Positions 32,635 to 37,419 of a DNA stretch of 37,419 nucleotides are shown piece after piece. The notes under the pieces were generated by a model. The model did no database searches, was not told the origin of the DNA, and saw only the letters and a program-made list of their open reading frames with translations. Location: positions 41,473 to 78,891 of the forward strand of contig NZ_MTKN01000028.1 in the NCBI RefSeq assembly GCF_001975825.1. Reading direction: 5' to 3'. Position 1 is the first letter of the stretch. Each line of letters opens with the position of its first letter. Both the position numbers and the translations under genes were made by a program. The stretch is from [Flexibacter] sp. ATCC 35208. GTDB taxonomy: Bacteria > Bacteroidota > Bacteroidia > Chitinophagales > Chitinophagaceae.

Positions 32635-35600
32635 TTACATTCCTCCCAACGCCCTATACAATTCAATCGTTCCCAAAAACAACTCCTTCCTGTTATTCGC
32701 CAGCGCCAACTCTGCCTCCAACACACTTTTCTGCGCTGTAATCACCTCCAGATAGTTCGCATACCCCGTCATATACAGGTCATTCGCTGTCGATACCCCA
32801 TCCTTCAACATCGTCACTTCTGCTTCTTTCAGCCTGAATGCCTCCTGGCCATTATGCAACTGGCTCAACGCCGTCATCACTTCCTGGTACCCATCTATCA
32901 CTCTTTGTCTGTAATTATAAAACGCACTTAATGCCGTTGCCGAATTCACCTGGTACTGTGCCGCCAGCTGCTTCTTATTAAATATCGGCGCCGTCACACC
33001 TCCTAACAACCCATAAGCCACTGACCCCGTATTAAATAATAAATTCGCCCTGAAACTATTAAATCCTACATAGGGATTGATATTCAGCGATGGCAAAAAC
33101 GCCGCCTTCGCCGCTGCCACATCCGCTTTCGCTGCACCCAATTCCAGCGCTGCCTGCTGAATATCCGGACGATGAGATAACAATGTCGCCGGCATGCCTG
33201 CACTCGCATAAGGAGGCAATGGGGCTGTCAGCAAAGAAGTATCTCTCGGTATCGCCTGCGGAAACCGACCCAGCAACGCATTCAACTGATTCTCCAACCT
33301 TGTCGTTTGTTGCTGAATCCCCATCATCAAACTCTGTGTATTCAACAACTGCGCATGAAATTGTTGCACTGCCAGCAATGTCGCTCTTCCCGCTTCTTGC
33401 TGAATACGTACTGTCGACAGCGCTGATTGCTGCAAGGCAATGTTGCGTTGCAATACAGTTCGCTCATTATCCAGTGCCAATAGCTGGTAATACATCCCCG
33501 CTACATTTGCAATCAACTGCGTGGTCACCAGTCGTTTCCCCTGCTCACTCGCCAGCATCCGCTGCTGTGCTGCTTTCTTACCATTCTTTAACTTCCCCCA
33601 CAGATCTATTTCCCACGCACTCTTCAACCCAATAAAGTAATTCGGCGTAGGATTCGGTATCTTTTGATTATTGTCTATATTCTGTGAAAGGTTGGTATCA
33701 TAGTTACCCACGCCATTCATGGTATAATCACCATATCTTTCTACACCTGCATCTACAGCCGCATTCACAGCCGGCAACCATGCCTTGCTGGCTACCAGCA
33801 ACTGTGCCTTTGTCATTTCCACCCGCTGCAGCGCTAACTGTATATCTGTATTATTATGTAAGGCAGTATCCAGTAATTGCCTGAGATATGGGTCTGCAAA
33901 AAACTGTTGGTAAGTAAGTGGGGTAGTAGCTGTTGTATCCTTTGTTTTAGCTGATACATTTGTTACAAGCCCCGCAGGCACCTCATGCTCCGCAGGTCTC
34001 GCATGCTCCCCAGGCACCTCATGCTCCGCAGGCATCGCATGCCCCCCAGGCATCGCAGGCACCGTAGGTCTCGCATGCACCCCAGGTACCGCAGGCACCT
34101 CAGGATACTCCACTGCCTTCGGCGTATAACAACTACTCAACAACACCCCTAACACCAACACCGTCACCACATGATGCGCCTTCACCATATGTGGCTTCCT
34201 CCTCTTCTCCGCTATCCCTGCAAACAGCACATACAACCCCGGAATCACCACCACACCGAATACCGTTCCTATCAACATTCCCCCAGCTGCCGCTGTACCA
34301 ATCGACCTATTCCCCATCGCACCTGCACCATTCGCAACACACAAAGGGATCAACCCCGCAATAAAGGCAAACGAAGTCATCAAAATCGGACGCAAACGAG
34401 ACACCGCACCTTCCTTCGCACTCTCCAATATCGAAGCACCCTGCTTATGTTTCAGGATCGCAAACTCCACTATCAATATCGCATTCTTACCCAACAAACC
34501 AACCAGCATCACCAATGCCACCTGCGCATAAATATTATTCTCCAATCCCGCCAGTTTCAACGTAAGGAAAGCCCCGAAGATCCCCGCCGGTAGTGATAAT
34601 ATCACCGGCAATGGCAGTAAGAAACTCTCATACTGTGCTGCCAGCAACAAATACACAAACAACAATACAATCGCAAAAATGTACACCGCCTGATTACCAG
34701 AAAGGATCTGTTCTCTCGTCATCCCACTCCACTCAAAACTAAATCCACGTGGCAGTTTCTGCTTCGCCACTTCTTCAATAGCTTTGATAGCATCACCACT
34801 ACTATATCCCGGCGCCGCATCTCCATTCACCATCGCCGCTGTATACATATTATAACGTGTGAGCTGCTCTGGTCCATACACTCTTTCCAGGCTTACAAAG
34901 TTGGAATAAGGCACCATCTCGCCTTTATCATTCTTGACATACAAATGCAGGATATCTTCCGGCTTGGTTCTATAGCGGGGCGATGCCTGTACCATCACCT
35001 TATACATCTGGCCGAAACGTATAAAGTTAGAGGCATAATAACTGCCCAGCAATGTCTGCAACGTGCTCATGGCATTATCTATACTCACGCCCTTCTTCGC
35101 TGCCATGGCCTGGTCCACATGAATCATATATTGTGGAAAGTCAGGGTCAAAGCTGGTAAATGCACTTCCGATTTCTTTCCTTTCTTTCAATGCGTTGATG
35201 AATGCTGTCGTTACATCCGCTGTTTGTCTTAAGTCTCCACTACCACTCTTGTCCAGCACACGCAGTTCAAAACCACTCGAGTTACCAAAACCCGGTACGG
35301 TAGGAGGAGGGAAGAACTCAATACTTGCATCATTAATGTTGCGGGTATCTTTCTCTAATTGTGCAATGATCTCTTTCACAGACCGGTTTCTTTCTTCCCA
35401 TGGTTTCAGGTTCACCATACCCATGCCATAGCTGGCACCCGCTACTTCACTCACCAGGCTATACCCCGCCAGTGTAGATACCGATTCTGTTTCTTTCAGA
35501 TTTGCTGCTACTTTCTGTACTTCATCCAGCACAGCCTCCGTTCTGGATACAGTGGCACCTGCAGGCGTCGTGACGTTCACATAGATCATCCCCTGGTCTT

Positions 35601-37308
35601 CAGCAGGAATAAAGCCTCCGGGCAGAATCGCGCTCATGCCCCAGGTAGCAATGAAAAAGAATGCCAGCATCCCGATTGTGATCATGCGCCTGCCTGCAAT
35701 ATATCCAACCAGGTGCTGGTATTTCTTTTCTGTCTTATTATAACGATAGTTAAATTTATCGAAGAACTTTTGTAGCCATGTACGGGGCTTGCCCGCTGCA
35801 TGGTGATTTTTGAGCATAATCGCACACAGAGCAGGCGTGAGGGTTACGGCATTGATACCCGAAATCACAATTGCAATTGCCATGGTGAGGGAGAACTGTC
35901 TGTAGAACACGCCCACAGGGCCTGAGAGGAATGCCACAGGGATAAATACGGCAGACATGACCAATGTAATCGCCACCAGTGCCCCGCTTATTTCCCGCAT
36001 TGCCGCCAGTGTGGCTTGCATGGGAGCCATGTGCTGATCATGCATTTTTACATGCACAGCTTCCACCACCACAATGGCATTATCGACCACTATACCAATG
36101 GCAAGCACTAATGCAAACAGGGTGAGCAGGTTGATAGAGAAACCCATCATTTGCATAAATGCCAATGTACCGATCAACGCTACCGGCACTGCCAGTGCAG
36201 GTATGAGGGTAGAGCGGAAGTCCTGTATAAAGAGGAATACCACGATGAATACTAAGATGAATGCTTCTACCAGTGTACGTAATACTTCATGGATAGAGGC
36301 ATCCAGAAAACGGGATACGTCGTAGTTGAAGTTGTACGTCATGCCCGGTGGGAAAGAGGTTTCCTTCAGTTCAGCCATACGGCTTTTTACATTCGCAATT
36401 ACATCCTGTGCATTGGAACCGGGGCGTTGTTTGAGCATGATAGATGCAGAAGGCTTACCATCTGTTTTGGATACCATGCCATAACTGAGTGCGCCGAATT
36501 CTACGTCCGCCACTTCTTTCAGCTTTAATACAGAGCCGTCGGCATTGGCGCGGATGATGATATTTTCATATTGTCCAGGTTCAAAGAATTTTCCGGTATA
36601 GCGTAAGATGTATTGTAATACCTGTGGATCATTGTCAGCGGCTTCCCCTGTTTTACCGGGGGCTGCTTCGATGTTTTGTTTACGGATGGCTTCCACCACT
36701 TCGTCGGCACTAACGTTGTAAGCCAACATACGATCGGGTTTCAGCCATACGCGCATGGCGTATTCCTTAGCGCCCATGATCTCCGCAAAGCCAACGCCAT
36801 CGATACGTTTTAACTCCTGCAATACGTTGATGTCTGCAAAGTTGTAAATGAATTTTTCATTGAGGGTGCTGTCTTCACTCGTGATGTTGAGGTAAAGCAG
36901 CATACTGTTCACTTCTTTTTCCGTACTCACACCGGCTTTGATGACCTCTTCAGGTAATTCATCGAGGATGGTGGCCACACGGTTCTGTACGTTTACTGCG
37001 GCCTGGTCCGGATCTGTACCAACGGCGAAAGAAACGGAGATCAGTGTGACACCAGTATTGCTGGATACAGACGACATGTAGGTCATACCCGGTACACCAT
37101 TGATGGCTCTTTCCAATGGAGTGGCCACGGCTTTGGCACATACTTCGGCATTCGCACCCGTGTACTTGGCGGTAACGGTAACGGATGGAGGAACGATGTC
37201 GGGAAATTGGGTGACTGGCAGAGAGAATAGTGCCAGTAGGCCCAGCAGGACTATGATTAATGAGATGACTAGCGACAACACGGGCCGCTTGATAAATGTA
37301 TCAAACAT
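32635..37308 (-). CDS. RND efflux pump fused to a TolC-like outer-membrane protein
   Basis: A 1557-residue fusion. Residues 1-1040 are a complete HAE1/AcrB-type pump (12 helices, two large periplasmic loops); the helix-4 relay reads IGIVVDNAIVVVEAV, where AcrB has Asp-Asp, and helix 10 keeps the Lys (GLLGKNAILIVEF). Residue 1041 is Met, followed by a hydrophobic stretch ending in the lipobox LLSSC (C1060). A His/Pro hexapeptide linker (about 1076-1111) follows, then about 1120-1557 a NodT/TolC-family outer-membrane factor (YFIGLKSAWEIDLWGKLKNG, SHRPDIQQAALELGAAKADV). The pump exports drugs or lipophilic compounds. The junction suggests an independently started or cleaved lipoprotein. The adaptor gene is expected upstream. 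Confidence 0.93.
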   Translation of the reverse strand: MFDTFIKRPVLSLVISLIIVLLGLLALFSLPVTQFPDIVPPSVTVTAKYTGANAEVCAKAVATPLERAINGVPGMTYMSSVSSNTGVTLISVSFAVGTDPDQAAVNVQNRVATILDELPEEVIKAGVSTEKEVNSMLLYLNITSEDSTLNEKFIYNFADINVLQELKRIDGVGFAEIMGAKEYAMRVWLKPDRMLAYNVSADEVVEAIRKQNIEAAPGKTGEAADNDPQVLQYILRYTGKFFEPGQYENIIIRANADGSVLKLKEVADVEFGALSYGMVSKTDGKPSASIMLKQRPGSNAQDVIANVKSRMAELKETSFPPGMTYNFNYDVSRFLDASIHEVLRTLVEAFILVFIVVFLFIQDFRSTLIPALAVPVALIGTLAFMQMMGFSINLLTLFALVLAIGIVVDNAIVVVEAVHVKMHDQHMAPMQATLAAMREISGALVAITLVMSAVFIPVAFLSGPVGVFYRQFSLTMAIAIVISGINAVTLTPALCAIMLKNHHAAGKPRTWLQKFFDKFNYRYNKTEKKYQHLVGYIAGRRMITIGMLAFFFIATWGMSAILPGGFIPAEDQGMIYVNVTTPAGATVSRTEAVLDEVQKVAANLKETESVSTLAGYSLVSEVAGASYGMGMVNLKPWEERNRSVKEIIAQLEKDTRNINDASIEFFPPPTVPGFGNSSGFELRVLDKSGSGDLRQTADVTTAFINALKERKEIGSAFTSFDPDFPQYMIHVDQAMAAKKGVSIDNAMSTLQTLLGSYYASNFIRFGQMYKVMVQASPRYRTKPEDILHLYVKNDKGEMVPYSNFVSLERVYGPEQLTRYNMYTAAMVNGDAAPGYSSGDAIKAIEEVAKQKLPRGFSFEWSGMTREQILSGNQAVYIFAIVLLFVYLLLAAQYESFLLPLPVILSLPAGIFGAFLTLKLAGLENNIYAQVALVMLVGLLGKNAILIVEFAILKHKQGASILESAKEGAVSRLRPILMTSFAFIAGLIPLCVANGAGAMGNRSIGTAAAGGMLIGTVFGVVVIPGLYVLFAGIAEKRRKPHMVKAHHVVTVLVLGVLLSSCYTPKAVEYPEVPAVPGVHARPTVPAMPGGHAMPAEHEVPGEHARPAEHEVPAGLVTNVSAKTKDTTATTPLTYQQFFADPYLRQLLDTALHNNTDIQLALQRVEMTKAQLLVASKAWLPAVNAAVDAGVERYGDYTMNGVGNYDTNLSQNIDNNQKIPNPTPNYFIGLKSAWEIDLWGKLKNGKKAAQQRMLASEQGKRLVTTQLIANVAGMYYQLLALDNERTVLQRNIALQQSALSTVRIQQEAGRATLLAVQQFHAQLLNTQSLMMGIQQQTTRLENQLNALLGRFPQAIPRDTSLLTAPLPPYASAGMPATLLSHRPDIQQAALELGAAKADVAAAKAAFLPSLNINPYVGFNSFRANLLFNTGSVAYGLLGGVTAPIFNKKQLAAQYQVNSATALSAFYNYRQRVIDGYQEVMTALSQLHNGQEAFRLKEAEVTMLKDGVSTANDLYMTGYANYLEVITAQKSVLEAELALANNRKELFLGTIELYRALGGM
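33976..34083 (-). repeat. 18-bp coding repeat, His/Pro hexapeptides
   Basis: Six consecutive hexapeptides within the efflux fusion: GVHARP, TVPAMP, GGHAMP, AEHEVP, GEHARP, AEHEVP (residues 1076-1111). The DNA repeats with an 18-bp period, so it arose by tandem duplication. It forms the linker just after the lipobox Cys. Confidence 0.8.
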
Positions 37309-37387
37309 AAAATGATGTAAAAGATGAAAATGATTTATCTATCTGGTCGCACAATTTAGATGTATGCAACCGGATTGATAATTTGCT

Positions 37388-37419
37388 TTAACGGGCACGG
37401 ATACTATCCAGCGAAATCA
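37388..37419 (-). CDS. end of an upstream gene, perhaps the RND adaptor
   Basis: On the minus strand a frame enters from the window edge and reads ISLDSIRAR, then TAA at 37390-37388, 79 bp before the pump ATG. A membrane-fusion (adaptor) protein gene is the expected neighbour of an HAE1 pump, but nine residues cannot identify it. Confidence 0.3.
   Translation of the reverse strand, partial: ISLDSIRAR

Overview
The window reads as chromosome of a Chitinophaga-like member of the Bacteroidota (Chitinophagaceae). This is an inference from three things: several starts are preceded by the Bacteroidota -7 element TAnnTTTG and few by a Shine-Dalgarno sequence; the gene content (standalone CheB/CheR with an RR-PAS-kinase hybrid, YceI pairs, HAE1-type RND efflux, TauE/DUF1634, YeeE/DUF6691) is typical; and GC content looks moderate. 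I saw no rRNA, tRNA, CRISPR array, transposase or phage gene.

Layout. 168-3663: two overlapping genes for a heterodimeric ABC exporter with one degenerate ATP site. 3685-5650: a FadR-type regulator, a TauE/SafE anion permease and a DUF1634 partner in one minus-strand operon, with two near-identical palindromic operators at its promoter. 5718-8354: a fatty-acid desaturase and a TPM-domain lipoprotein with zinc ribbons. 8493-10873: an Mla-type lipid transporter (permease, ATPase, MCE protein). 10971-14873: a zinc alcohol dehydrogenase, small proteins of unknown function and a membrane histidine kinase. 15036-18968: an acyl-CoA dehydrogenase, a 4-TM protein with two YceI proteins, and a HxlR regulator, separated from yceI by a 60-bp repeat array. 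19005-20779: two paralogous putative immunity genes directly behind the wreck of an Rhs-family toxin with a deaminase-like tail. 20878-22733: a PhyH-family dioxygenase and an SDR. 23198-25139: a YeeE/YedE sulfur-transport pair divergent from a MarR regulator. 25294-28732: a CPA2 cation/proton antiporter, a 62-bp repeat array and a secreted protein. 28966-32267: cheR-cheB facing an RR-PAS-histidine kinase. 32635-37308: an RND efflux pump fused in frame to its TolC-like outer-membrane protein, with probably the end of its adaptor gene at the right edge.

Most notable. (1) The Rhs/deaminase toxin relic, reconstructed across three frames, keeps HAE and PCxxC zinc motifs. It is broken by an apparent core deletion and an 11-bp duplication, its last codons are duplicated next to the immunity genes, and those genes look intact. 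(2) The RND-TolC fusion has an internal start and lipobox at the junction plus a His/Pro hexapeptide linker. (3) Tandem arrays with periods of 17, 60, 61-62 and 62 bp lie at or near gene ends; at least one is made of copies of the neighbouring gene's last codons and stop. (4) There are several clear candidate operators for the local regulators (FadR, HxlR, MarR).
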